From Mucilaginibacter terrigena (GTDB lineage Bacteria; Bacteroidota; Bacteroidia; Sphingobacteriales; Sphingobacteriaceae), in assembly GCF_004168255.1 (NCBI RefSeq), contig NZ_SEWG01000002.1, forward strand, positions 496,001 to 560,000: a stretch of DNA of 64,000 bases. Reading direction: 5' to 3'. Made by a program: the position numbers and the translations under genes. Positions within the stretch are counted from its first letter, which is position 1, and each line of letters starts with the position of its first letter. The notes below the pieces were generated by a model. That model made no database searches. It saw only the letters and a list, made by a program, of their open reading frames with translations, and was not told where the DNA came from. Below, one piece after another: positions 32,802 to 41,866 of this stretch.

Positions 32802-35525
32802 ATGAAAAAATTATCATTAATATGCCTGTGCATGCTATGCGGCACAATTGCTTTTTCTCAAAATGCCTTCCAGGATGCTAAAACCATTGTGAGGATAAAA
32901 AAGGAATTATCATTTAAAAAGGATGAATCCGGAACGAAGGTCGACACGATCACCGCCATTTTAAAAAAATATGTGCAGGGAGATAAGGACGCTAAAACTG
33001 TAGAAAGCCTCAAAGACAGATATAAATTCAGTACCTATATTACTAACCTTATTACTGACAATGCAGAAAAAGAAAAAAAAGTAAGTATCCCCTATATAAG
33101 AGATCATATAAATGCCAAAGGCCTGAATTTATCAAAGGAAGACGTAATAAAAGTTGACAAGATCAAAAAACTGTTTAAAGAGTTAGATCTTTTAAAATCT
33201 AAAGAGATACTATCTTTTAGAAAAGTAAAAGATAGTATTGACCTGTCTTCAGATAGCGCACAGATATCCGCACGGTATTCTGACATTGTCAACGAAGCTT
33301 ACAGCAAATTGAAAAAGGCGTATAAATTGCCTGATAGTATTGGCGGCCTGCGCAAAATTAAGGATACGTTGGTATACCTGATGCCTAAGATCAATTCATC
33401 CATAGAAAGTTATAACTATGAAATAACGAAAAGTTTCACGAGCAGTAAAGCGTTAATGGATCAAGCAACCACAAATATCGATCTGAGGTACGATCAGGAT
33501 AAGGAAACTTTTAATATTAGCGCTAAACTGGAAACAGAACAGCAAACCGGCCTGGCTGCAACGCAACAAAAAGCCGCTGCGTCTATGGCTTTGCCAAGCC
33601 AGTCGGAGATAATTGACGCTATGGCAATTTACCTGGTTAACAGGGTTAAATCCGAGGCTTCACTCGCCTTTATCGATCTGGTTCGGAACAAGCTAAAATC
33701 TGATACAATACTATTGGACCTGTTTCCGAAAACGCGCGAATTAATTTCAAATTTTTCTTCATATGAGTCGCCAAATTTTGGCCAGTCATGGCGCCATGCG
33801 TTTGCAGCCGACCTGATAACCATACCCGATAAACTTGCTACAGATAAAAACCTGGAGAGATATGCCGAACAGACACTTGGGGGCTCAAATACACAGTACT
33901 ATAGGTTTTTTAAAATGGCGGTACAACTGGCAACAATGTCAAGAGACAACACAAATTTTATTGACATTATAGAATATATGGCCCAGGACCTTAACAATAG
34001 CGATGATTATTTTTTAAGCAATTACATCCGGTTCCTTAACATGATCAATAACGAGTTTTATGTAAAAGGGAGTAATACCTACTGGATAAATTATGTACAG
34101 TTTAATCAATTGAACGCCGAAGAATTTCAAATATTGGCGGCCTTATTAAAGCAAAAATACGAAAACGGAATTTTTAAAGTTATCCCGTTAAGGTTAGACG
34201 ATACTGGTACGGCAAATAGTATTTCCATTAACGACTTCCGCGCATGGATGTCGCGGATATTTTTTGTTATCAATCAATACCAGGTTGCTTTGCAAAACAA
34301 TTCGGCAAATTTTAAAGATAAGATCCATGATGTTAGCAGTTATTGGACCTTTATAGGCGATTCGTTCAAGCGTTTTACCAGTATGGAGAACAACCGCTTC
34401 ATCTTACAAAAAGACGCTGCGTCTCCTTTCGCTAAGCAGAATGACAAATATTTGGGTTATATAAACACAATAAATACAACCTTTCAGGAGCTAACGGGAT
34501 TGTACGGGGCTATTGAAGATAAAAATTATCCGCATGTGCTTGAAAGTGTGTTAGAATTAATTAAAGGCCTGGAAAAGCCACAATCGCGTCAGCGGCGCAT
34601 TTTTGTAAAATATTTTATCGATAAGCAACATCTTACAGAACGCGAAATGAGGGTGTGGTTTCAAGAGCCGAACAATCAGGAATTTTTCAGTTCGGTTCAG
34701 CGCTTTCAGAACGATTACGAGAAGCAGATGGTTGCAGATACCTTAACTGCCGATAGTAACAGGATGATTACGGTGGCCCGGAAGTTTAAAGGCATACCTG
34801 GTTATCAAAATTTCTTTAGAAAAGGATTCATTGAAAATAACAGCAACCACATCGCCGATTTTACAAAAAATTATAACGCACGGTTGCAAAATTATTACGA
34901 TACCCGCTACTCGGGCTTTATCAAAACAACCAATTTTATAAATGATGTTATGGTAACCGGTAACAGCGATGACTTGAGCAAGGTTATAGCATCATACGCG
35001 TCGCCGCCACAATCGTACCGTATAAAACGTAACAGCCGTTTCTCGATAGACCTTAACGCCTATGTGGGTTTAACAGCCGGGTTCGAAAGTTTTGAACACC
35101 CGAAGATCGCTTACGGCCTTACCGCACCCATTGGTGTAGCATTTAGCTGGGGCTATGCTGATAAAGAGGCAGGCCAGCCCTACATAAAAAAGGATGGACA
35201 AGTAACTTATTTAAAGGGTAATTCGTTTTCGGTAGCGTTAACCATTATTGATATAGGCGCGGTTGTAAGGTACCGTTTCAGTAACGATTCGGCCGAAGGG
35301 TTGCCTAAAGAAGTTAATTTTTCGCAATTTTTATCGCCCTCGGTACAACTGCACTGGGGGATAAAAAACACCCCGCTTGATTTTGTTGTGGCTTACCAGT
35401 ACCTGCCCAACCTGCGTAAATTAGGCGACCCGGATGTGCCTGCCGCCCCAAAAACGTTTAGGTCGCTATCAGCAATATACGCAGGGCTGGTGTTCGACCT
35501 GCCATTAATGAATTTTAAACATTAG
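32802..35525 (+). CDS. Large secreted protein of unknown function
   Basis: The 907-residue product has a Sec signal peptide (MKKLSLICLCMLCGTIAFSQ, cleavage near residue 20). The first two thirds are helical, polar and lysine-rich without motifs I recognise. The last about 170 residues (from RFSIDLNAYVGLTAGFESF) have alternating aromatic/hydrophobic beta strands such as FSVALTIIDIGAVVRYRF and VQLHWGIKNTPLDFVVAYQY, resembling a partial outer-membrane barrel. A+T content is higher than in the neighbours. It ends 3 bp before the stop of a convergent three-gene operon of unknown secreted proteins. Confidence 0.6.
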   Translation: MKKLSLICLCMLCGTIAFSQNAFQDAKTIVRIKKELSFKKDESGTKVDTITAILKKYVQGDKDAKTVESLKDRYKFSTYITNLITDNAEKEKKVSIPYIRDHINAKGLNLSKEDVIKVDKIKKLFKELDLLKSKEILSFRKVKDSIDLSSDSAQISARYSDIVNEAYSKLKKAYKLPDSIGGLRKIKDTLVYLMPKINSSIESYNYEITKSFTSSKALMDQATTNIDLRYDQDKETFNISAKLETEQQTGLAATQQKAAASMALPSQSEIIDAMAIYLVNRVKSEASLAFIDLVRNKLKSDTILLDLFPKTRELISNFSSYESPNFGQSWRHAFAADLITIPDKLATDKNLERYAEQTLGGSNTQYYRFFKMAVQLATMSRDNTNFIDIIEYMAQDLNNSDDYFLSNYIRFLNMINNEFYVKGSNTYWINYVQFNQLNAEEFQILAALLKQKYENGIFKVIPLRLDDTGTANSISINDFRAWMSRIFFVINQYQVALQNNSANFKDKIHDVSSYWTFIGDSFKRFTSMENNRFILQKDAASPFAKQNDKYLGYINTINTTFQELTGLYGAIEDKNYPHVLESVLELIKGLEKPQSRQRRIFVKYFIDKQHLTEREMRVWFQEPNNQEFFSSVQRFQNDYEKQMVADTLTADSNRMITVARKFKGIPGYQNFFRKGFIENNSNHIADFTKNYNARLQNYYDTRYSGFIKTTNFINDVMVTGNSDDLSKVIASYASPPQSYRIKRNSRFSIDLNAYVGLTAGFESFEHPKIAYGLTAPIGVAFSWGYADKEAGQPYIKKDGQVTYLKGNSFSVALTIIDIGAVVRYRFSNDSAEGLPKEVNFSQFLSPSVQLHWGIKNTPLDFVVAYQYLPNLRKLGDPDVPAAPKTFRSLSAIYAGLVFDLPLMNFKH

Positions 35526-35528
35526 TTA

Positions 35529-36245
35529 TTATTGATGTGATGCCTTTACCTTATAAAAATAAGCGATCAGCTTTTCGATACTGCCCAGGCTGTAGCGGTC
35601 GTTGCGGATCTGCTCAACTACTTCGGGTTCATCGGCCATCACTTCGCTCATAATATCGGTAAAGTTTTCGTGGGTAAGGTGCTGCATCTTAGCGGTATTA
35701 CTGCCGTAATAATAACTTAGTTTGGTGTTGTTGCTGCCACCACCGCCGCCGCCAATGTTTATGCCCACGCCGCCGCCGTACGATGTGCCATAGGTGCCTG
35801 TGCCAATACCCATTGATGGCGATACCTGTACCTTTTTGCCACCGCCGCCACTGCCTGCGCCGCGGGTAGCATAAATTTTTATTTCCTCGTTTACAGCCAC
35901 GCGCACAAAATCAAACTCCTTTTTGGCCCAGGTTTCGTTGCCGGGGGCATGTGCCACCACAAAGCTGTCCTTACCCGCCACAAACGATTGCAGGTCGCTG
36001 GTGCTGAGGTAGTATGGTGTCGATTTTTCCTCGTCCTTAAATTCAATAAAGCCTTCATCTTTTATAGGTCCTCTGCCACCGGGGTTGGGGTGGATAAAGC
36101 CATCGGTTTTAACGCCCTTAACATCAATAAAATAACCTGGAAGCCATTTTTGAGCATTCGCCGTACTGCTTGTTACCAGCATACACAAAACCATAAGCGC
36201 TGCCGAACCAAGATATTTGAGATGTTTTTTATAATTAGTAATCAT
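35529..36245 (-). CDS. Secreted paralogue 3 of a three-gene operon, glycine-rich insert
   Basis: The 238-residue product has an N-terminal signal (cleavage near SSTANAQ), a beta-rich first domain beginning WLPGYFIDVKGVKTDGFI, a glycine-rich insert (GAGSGGGGKK... GIGTGTYGTSYGGGVGINIGGGGGG over about 129-170), then YYYGSNTAKMQHL and a helical end with MADEPEVVEQI. The same order (DGxI domain, Gly-rich loop, YYYGS, helical tail with KPxVV) occurs in the two upstream paralogues. Function unknown. The start overlaps the end of the previous gene by 11 bp. Confidence 0.7.
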   Translation of the reverse strand: MITNYKKHLKYLGSAALMVLCMLVTSSTANAQKWLPGYFIDVKGVKTDGFIHPNPGGRGPIKDEGFIEFKDEEKSTPYYLSTSDLQSFVAGKDSFVVAHAPGNETWAKKEFDFVRVAVNEEIKIYATRGAGSGGGGKKVQVSPSMGIGTGTYGTSYGGGVGINIGGGGGGSNNTKLSYYYGSNTAKMQHLTHENFTDIMSEVMADEPEVVEQIRNDRYSLGSIEKLIAYFYKVKASHQ

Positions 36246-36885
36246 ACGATCTTTTTGGCATTTGGCCTGTTCTGTAAAAAGTTAACAGGTCCTCTATATC
36301 ACCATAACGGAAAGTTTTATCTTTAATTTTAGCCACCACTTCGGGTTTATCGGCCAACAGCGTGCTCATTACTTCGATAAACTGCTTCTTCTCTAATTTT
36401 GTTACATTATCGGGGCTGCTGCCATAATAATATGTTTTTTTAACACCGCCGCCAACTGAGGTGCCCACGCCAACACCCATCCCAAAGCCGCCTGTAAAGC
36501 CGCCCGTATTTATCATCAGCGGGATGCCGTTCTTCATTACTTTATTGGTGTACAGTTTGGTGGGGTTATCCAGCAACACCGTCATAAACGGGCTGTTTTT
36601 AAACAGCACGTTGTGCGATACCGTGATGCTGTCGTCGCCCATGATAAACGACTTGACCTTGTAATAGGGGATAGGGAACACTTCCGATCGTTCATCGGCG
36701 CGGTATAGCACCATGTCGCCATCTTCGTATTCGCCTTTGCGGGGTGGCGCCCATGATACCAGCCCGTCGAAGATCTCGCCGCTGGTATGGTAAACCCTGC
36801 CCTCGAACCATTTGCGGCTGGGGCCCTGGGCATCGGCTGGTAATGAGCCGGCCAGGATGAGGATTATGAATATTATTTTACGCAT
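36235..36885 (-). CDS. Secreted paralogue 2 of a three-gene operon
   Basis: The 216-residue product has a signal peptide (cleavage near ADAQ), a beta domain with GEIFDGLVSWAPP, a Gly-rich loop (GGFTGGFGMGVGVGTSVGGG, about 128-147), then KKTYYYGSSPDN and the helical tail LADKPEVVAKIKDKTFRYG. It is about equally similar to both neighbours. Ends 11 bp inside the next gene and starts 4 bp after paralogue 1 stops, so the three are an operon. Confidence 0.7.
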   Translation of the reverse strand: MRKIIFIILILAGSLPADAQGPSRKWFEGRVYHTSGEIFDGLVSWAPPRKGEYEDGDMVLYRADERSEVFPIPYYKVKSFIMGDDSITVSHNVLFKNSPFMTVLLDNPTKLYTNKVMKNGIPLMINTGGFTGGFGMGVGVGTSVGGGVKKTYYYGSSPDNVTKLEKKQFIEVMSTLLADKPEVVAKIKDKTFRYGDIEDLLTFYRTGQMPKRSYDY

Positions 36886-36889
36886 GGAA

Positions 36890-37543
36890 TTAATTATTAC
36901 GGGACTGCATCGATTGAGGGTAATTATCAGTACGATAGAAATATAACAATTCGTTCAATTTACTTATTTTAAATGTTTTATCCTGTACCCGTTTTACCAC
37001 ATATGGTTTGCTGGCAAGTGCCTTGCTCATCACCTCGATAAAATTCTTTTTATCAAGGCGCGTGGTATGGTCCGGGTCGCTGCCATAATAATATTTGGTA
37101 TCGCTGCTCGAAAAGGAGGGCGTCATTACCATATTACCACCCGCACCCATCATCATGCCCCCACCGCTTGATGACAGCATAGTAAAGCCGTATATCTTAA
37201 CGTTATTATCCAACAAAACTTGTAAGAAAGGTGCCTTCTCAAAATCTTTATTTGTAGCTACCACAAAGCTATCCATCCGGGCGCTATCATTTTTGATGGA
37301 GAATGATCTTAGTTCGATATTTTTTAGTTTGATTTTCTCAGCCTTTTTGTCGGTTTTAAAAAATATGTTATCCCCCTTGTTACCAAAAATAGATTTTGCC
37401 GGCGGCGACCACGAGATCAGCCCCGTATGTTTTACGCCAACCGAATCGTAATAGTAGCCTTCATCGTAATGCTTGCCAAATAATTGCGCTTTAGATGAAA
37501 GTGCAACACTTAAAATACAAAGCAAGAGTAAAATTTTCTTCAT
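36890..37543 (-). CDS. Secreted paralogue 1 of a three-gene operon
   Basis: The 217-residue product has a signal peptide (MKKILLLLCILSVALSSKAQ), the domain YYYDSVGVKHTGLISWSPP, a Gly/Met loop (SSSGGGMMMGAGGNM), then TKYYYGSDPDH and the tail ASKPYVVKRVQDKTFKISKL. Start at ATG 37543; a 69-codon longer frame would run into the threonine aldolase gene in antisense and past a promoter box. All three paralogues are probably periplasmic or surface proteins; Met and Gly richness is the only chemical hint. Confidence 0.7.
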   Translation of the reverse strand: MKKILLLLCILSVALSSKAQLFGKHYDEGYYYDSVGVKHTGLISWSPPAKSIFGNKGDNIFFKTDKKAEKIKLKNIELRSFSIKNDSARMDSFVVATNKDFEKAPFLQVLLDNNVKIYGFTMLSSSGGGMMMGAGGNMVMTPSFSSSDTKYYYGSDPDHTTRLDKKNFIEVMSKALASKPYVVKRVQDKTFKISKLNELLYFYRTDNYPQSMQSRNN

Positions 37544-37564
37544 AAAATGGTTTAGATTTGAAAC

Positions 37565-37572
37565 CAAATATA
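37565..37572 (-). promoter_or_regulatory. -7 box TATATTTG for the three-paralogue operon
   Basis: Exact TAnnTTTG on the minus strand, 21 nt before the paralogue 1 start. The divergent ltaE start is 15 bp away on the other side. Confidence 0.5.
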
Positions 37573-37586
37573 AAATATTTTTTGAC

Positions 37587-38600
37587 ATGATAACTGTAGA
37601 TCTGCGCAGCGATACCGTAACAAAACCAACCCCCGGCATGCTCGAAGCCATGTGGAGCGCCAAAGTTGGCGATGATGTTTTTGGCGAGGACGAAACCGTG
37701 AACGCGCTGGAAGAAAAAGCTGCCGCGATGTTTGGTATGGAAGCCGCCATCTACTGCCCGTCGGGCACCATGACCAACCAGATAGCCATCAAGTGTTTCA
37801 CCCAGCCCCTTGATGAACTGATCGCCGACCAAACCGCGCACGTTTATCGTTACGAGGGTGGTGGCATCGCGTTTAATTCGGGGGTATCAACCCGCTTATT
37901 GAATGGCTACCGCGGCATCCTTACTGCCGAAATGATAGCGCCCGAGATCAACGAAGAAAATATCCATTACCCGCACACCAGTTTAGTAGTGCTGGAAAAT
38001 ACGGTGAACAAGGGCGGCGGAAGCTGCTACACCCTTGAACATATAAAACCAATTGCCCAACTGTGTAAACAGCGCGGCCTGAAATTGCACCTGGATGGTG
38101 CCCGCATTTTTAACGCCCTTGCCCATACAGGCGACAGTGCTGCGGATTACGGCAAGTATTTCGATGGTATTTCGGTTTGTTTATCAAAAGGCCTGGGGGC
38201 GCCGGTAGGCTCTGTTCTGCTGGCTGATAAAGCCACTATAAAGTATGCCCGCCGTATCCGTAAAGTATTGGGTGGTGGCATGCGGCAAGCGGGTTTCCTG
38301 ACTGCCGCGGGCATCTATGCTTTAGACCATCATGTAGAAAGGTTGAAGATAGACCATGCCCACGCGCGTATCCTGGGCGAAGAACTGGCTAAATGCCCCT
38401 TGGTTACCACCGTGGTACCTGTAGAAACCAATATCGTTTTATTTGATACCACCGAACCTGCCGAAGCCATATTGGCTAAACTTACCGCCAAAGGCATTAA
38501 AGCCAACAGCACCGATACCCACCGCATCCGTTTTGTAACACATTTGGATGTACATGCCGAAGGGGTAGAGTATGTGGTGGATGTGTTGAAAAGTATGTAG
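37587..38600 (+). CDS. ltaE: Low-specificity L-threonine aldolase
   Basis: This 337-residue fold-type I PLP enzyme cleaves L-threonine/allo-threonine to glycine and acetaldehyde. It shows VDLRSDTVTKPTPGM at the start, GDDVFGEDETVNALE, the cofactor contact GTMTNQIAIK, LHLDGARIFNA with the PLP-binding Asp, and the Schiff-base lysine K201 in CLSKGLGAPVGS. Length matches the family (about 335-345). Start MITVDLRS at 37587. Followed by a G/C-run repeat, then topoisomerase IB. Confidence 0.93.
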   Translation: MITVDLRSDTVTKPTPGMLEAMWSAKVGDDVFGEDETVNALEEKAAAMFGMEAAIYCPSGTMTNQIAIKCFTQPLDELIADQTAHVYRYEGGGIAFNSGVSTRLLNGYRGILTAEMIAPEINEENIHYPHTSLVVLENTVNKGGGSCYTLEHIKPIAQLCKQRGLKLHLDGARIFNALAHTGDSAADYGKYFDGISVCLSKGLGAPVGSVLLADKATIKYARRIRKVLGGGMRQAGFLTAAGIYALDHHVERLKIDHAHARILGEELAKCPLVTTVVPVETNIVLFDTTEPAEAILAKLTAKGIKANSTDTHRIRFVTHLDVHAEGVEYVVDVLKSM

Positions 38601-38690
38601 CCCCACCCAAACCCTCCCCGAAAGGGAGGGCTTTAAAATAAAGTCTCCCCTATCGGGGGAGATTTAGAGGGGGCATTAAAACTTTCGACT
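38601..38690. repeat. CCCTCCCCGAAAGGGAGGG / TCTCCCCTATCGGGGGAGA repeats
   Basis: Two adjacent hairpins follow ltaE: CCCTCCCCGAAAGGGAGGG and AAAGTCTCCCCTATCGGGGGAGATTTAGAGGGGGC. The second recurs inverted at about 49058-49098, after and partly inside the biotin carboxylase gene. They may act as terminators. Confidence 0.75.
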
Positions 38691-38713
38691 TAAACGCATG
38701 TTGTATCCTACAC

Positions 38714-39799
38714 ATGACCCGCCTCGAAAAAAAACTTGAAAAAATTGGCCGCGACCCCAAAATAACTGCTAAGGCAGTTGGGCTTCACTATGCGGCAGAC
38801 TCAGTGCCCGGTTACACCCGTAAAAGATCCGGCAAGGGGTGGACATACCTTGACGCCGACGGCAAAACGGTTAAGGATAAGGAACTGGTAGAGCGGTTCA
38901 ATAAACTGGTGATACCACCGGCTTATACCAATGTATGGATCTCGCCGTATGATAATGGCCACCTGCAGTTCACCGGCACCGATGCCGCTGGGCGCAAGCA
39001 ATACCGGTATCATGCACACTGGAACCAGATCCGCAATCAATCAAAATATCACCGGCTGCAAACTTTTGCGGCGCACCTGCCGGCCATACGCAAACAGGTT
39101 GACCACGACCTTGCCCGTCATAAGCTCGACCACGAAAAGGTAGTGGCCCTTGTGGTGCGCCTGATGGAACTGACCAGTATCCGCGTAGGGAACGAATCTT
39201 ACAAAAAATTATATGGCTCGTTCGGTTTAACCACCTTGATGGATAAACATGTGAAAATTGAGGGAAATAAACTCAATTTTCAATTTAAGGGCAAAAAGGG
39301 GGTGATGCACAAGGTTGCCCTGCAAAGTAAAAAGCTGGCCAAACTGGTTAAGCAATGCCGCGATATACCGGGGAAAGAGCTGTTTCAATACTACAATGAT
39401 GATAACACCCGTTGCACCATAGGCTCGGGCGATATCAACACGTACCTGAAAGAAATTACCGGCGAGGATTTTACCGCCAAAGACTTCCGCACCTGGGCGG
39501 GCAGCGTAAGCGCCCTTTATGCTTTTAAACAGCAGGGGGAGTTTAACACGGTATCTGAATGTAAAAAGAAAATAGTAAGCGTGCTGGACGAAGTAGCCAT
39601 AAGCCTGGGTAATACCCGTACCGTTTGCAAAAAATACTATGTACACCCCACCGTAATAAAAAGCTACGAGGAGGGCACCATCTTTAAATACATCTCGGCG
39701 CTTGATGAGGATAAGGACGTAAAATCGGCAGAGTTAAATATCGCCGAAAAGGCCCTGCTGGATATTTTAGAGAACGAGAAACTGGCGGAAGCGAGTTGA
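38714..39799 (+). CDS. Type IB DNA topoisomerase
   Basis: This 361-residue poxvirus-type topoisomerase relaxes both positive and negative supercoils via a 3'-phosphotyrosine. Landmarks are the N-terminal DNA-clamp domain (GKGWTYLDADGK, VWISPYDNGHLQFTGTDAAGRKQYRYH), the catalytic Arg in LTSIRVGNESY (R157), the Lys in FKGKKG, DFRTWAGS (R259), and the active-site tyrosine in KKYYVHPTVI (Y309, with H311). It is longer than viral enzymes (about 314) but normal for bacterial ones. No genetic context hints at a special role. Confidence 0.92.
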   Translation: MTRLEKKLEKIGRDPKITAKAVGLHYAADSVPGYTRKRSGKGWTYLDADGKTVKDKELVERFNKLVIPPAYTNVWISPYDNGHLQFTGTDAAGRKQYRYHAHWNQIRNQSKYHRLQTFAAHLPAIRKQVDHDLARHKLDHEKVVALVVRLMELTSIRVGNESYKKLYGSFGLTTLMDKHVKIEGNKLNFQFKGKKGVMHKVALQSKKLAKLVKQCRDIPGKELFQYYNDDNTRCTIGSGDINTYLKEITGEDFTAKDFRTWAGSVSALYAFKQQGEFNTVSECKKKIVSVLDEVAISLGNTRTVCKKYYVHPTVIKSYEEGTIFKYISALDEDKDVKSAELNIAEKALLDILENEKLAEAS

Positions 39800-39984
39800 A
39801 TAAATACCGGGCGTAATTGCGAGCGTAGCGTAGCAATTTTCGACCTACTTGTCGCCGCCTTTTCTATCGAAGATTGCCACGCCGCTATCGCTCTTCGCAA
39901 TAACGGAGTGGTTTCCTTTCCACCAAAAAAGGTCGATCGGGCTTGCCCCAATCAACCTTAGTGGTTAACTATTAACTGATCTGA
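39800..39984. repeat. Repeat family C, copy 1
   Basis: The 185-bp gap contains TAATTGCGAGCGTAGCGTAGCAATTTTCGACC and, inverted, GATTGCCACGCCGCTATCGCTCTTCGCAATAACG (about 39815-39906). Related halves lie at about 55583-55670 and 47342-47370. Confidence 0.65.
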
Positions 39985-41862
39985 TTATTTTCCTTTTTTG
40001 GTATAGATATATACTACTCCGTACTTAGCTTTATCACCATATTTCTTCACAGTATCAGCGCTTGTACTGGTGCTTATCCGGTCTATATCAAAAGCCGATA
40101 GCTTTTTCATCTCGCTTTCGCTGGCCACTTTACCGTCAATTACTATCAGTTTATCAGATATGCGCTCCATTGTGTTAAGCCTTAAGGCAGTAGTTACACT
40201 GGGCGAAAAGGTTACGTTGTTACCCGCTACAGCATAGCGTTTTGAGGGTACTTCGCGTACATAAACTTGTTTTCCGTTAGCCGTTCCATAGCCTTTTACA
40301 ACCACAGCGGTATCAAACTTTAAGGTATTGGTACCATAACCCTGCACAACAACTTCGTTCAGCCTGTCTTCGTTTAACGCTAATTTATCGCCGTTAACAA
40401 CGGTTAAATTGCTTACGGTGCCGCGTACACCAGATAATGAAGGGAGCAGGGTGGCTGTACCGCTTAATGCTTTAATATCGTTTGTACCACCAGCTATACG
40501 TATGTTGGTTACCTGGCGATTTATGCCAAGCTTTTCGGCAAGTTCATTTCCTTCTTTCGAATCTTTTGTGGTAATAAAAACAACATGGCGGTTGTTATTA
40601 AAAGTGTACTCGGGGTTGGCGCCAAGTAAGGTTTTTATTTTATCGGCGCTTATAATATTAACGCTTAATATGTTTGACGGGGCTATTTGCGAGAATTTGG
40701 TGTTGCTGATCTTTTTGCCGTTCAATACCACATTCATCGAATCTATGTCGCTGTTTGATGATGTGCTGATATAAAACTTCTGCACTTTACCGGTATCAGC
40801 TTTACTAAAGGCAAATACCTGGTTAAACCTAATGGTATCGCCATCCACTTTTTTTGCGGCAACGGCCGGTTTTGTTTTTTTAACGGGTACGGTATCGGTA
40901 ATGGCCATAGCGGTTTTAGCAGCTTCTTTAATGGCAAGGGTAACGGGTTTAATAGCAACCGCAATTTTATGTGTTATCGGTTTGGCAACATCGGCCTTTG
41001 ATAGTGTAAACACCAGCAGCAGGGCAATAACGGCAGGCACTACAAACGCATAACGCGTAAGTGTAAACCTCGAAGATCTTTTTGCGTTCATCATGATTAT
41101 GCGTTTTTTTATGATTGAAATATTAAAATGGTTTACAATACCGGGCGTGGTAGCGTTAAAGCTTACGTTCACCAGGCTGTATTGGTAAGTTTTACTGTCG
41201 AAGCCTTTGTTAAGGATCTTGCGGTCGGTTATAAACTCGATGTTTTCGCGCACGGCCTTTTTCATCAGCCATATACCGGGGTTAAACCAGTAGAATATGC
41301 TGCTTAATTCGGCCAGCAAAATATCAATGGTATGCCAGCCGTTTACGTGCACCTGTTCGTGCAGCAGTATAGCTTTCAGGTCGGCAGGGGTGTGGTTATT
41401 GGGGTTTACGTAGATGCTCCTCCAGAACGAAAAAGGCGCGGCCTCGCCCTCGATAAGCCTTACGTCATGGTTGTGGATGCGCGCCGGCTGCGACCTGCGG
41501 TACAACTGGAACAGCGAGAACAGCTGCATCAGTAACCTGAATGCCAAAAATATAGCCCCGGCCCAAAATATCACGGTTGCCCATTGCCAGTAGTTGGGCT
41601 GGGTTAACGGCTTTATAAACGATTGCGCGGGCGCCTGCCAGTTTAATACAACGGTTTGTACAGGTTTGGCCAGGGTTTCGTGGCGCAGTGCAAAATCGCT
41701 CAGGTCTATTTTAGGATAAAGGGTAGCAAAAAGTATGGCAACCATTAAATACGCCCTGTTAAGCGTGTAAAAGGTTAGGTGGCGTAGCACCAGGTAGTAG
41801 CCCGCGCAAAACAGCAGCAGTGCAATATTTACTTTAAATAAAAATACAAATAAGGCTGGCAT
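39985..41862 (-). CDS. M56/BlaR1-like membrane metalloprotease with TonB-plug-like C-terminus
   Basis: This 625-residue protein has three N-terminal helices (about 4-26, 36-52, 95-118), a cytoplasmic zinc protease loop with HEQVH at 168-172 and the downstream RENIEF (third ligand), a fourth helix at about 271-288, and a long extracytoplasmic region. That region ends in a domain like a TonB-receptor plug: RLNEVVVQGYGT, KLIVIDGKVAS, FDIDRISTSTSADTVKKYGDKAKYGVVYIYTKKGK. It has no penicillin-binding domain, so ligand sensing must differ from BlaR1. It ends the blaI-m56 operon, 4 bp after the regulator. Confidence 0.88.
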   Translation of the reverse strand: MPALFVFLFKVNIALLLFCAGYYLVLRHLTFYTLNRAYLMVAILFATLYPKIDLSDFALRHETLAKPVQTVVLNWQAPAQSFIKPLTQPNYWQWATVIFWAGAIFLAFRLLMQLFSLFQLYRRSQPARIHNHDVRLIEGEAAPFSFWRSIYVNPNNHTPADLKAILLHEQVHVNGWHTIDILLAELSSIFYWFNPGIWLMKKAVRENIEFITDRKILNKGFDSKTYQYSLVNVSFNATTPGIVNHFNISIIKKRIIMMNAKRSSRFTLTRYAFVVPAVIALLLVFTLSKADVAKPITHKIAVAIKPVTLAIKEAAKTAMAITDTVPVKKTKPAVAAKKVDGDTIRFNQVFAFSKADTGKVQKFYISTSSNSDIDSMNVVLNGKKISNTKFSQIAPSNILSVNIISADKIKTLLGANPEYTFNNNRHVVFITTKDSKEGNELAEKLGINRQVTNIRIAGGTNDIKALSGTATLLPSLSGVRGTVSNLTVVNGDKLALNEDRLNEVVVQGYGTNTLKFDTAVVVKGYGTANGKQVYVREVPSKRYAVAGNNVTFSPSVTTALRLNTMERISDKLIVIDGKVASESEMKKLSAFDIDRISTSTSADTVKKYGDKAKYGVVYIYTKKGK

Positions 41863-41866
41863 TGTA

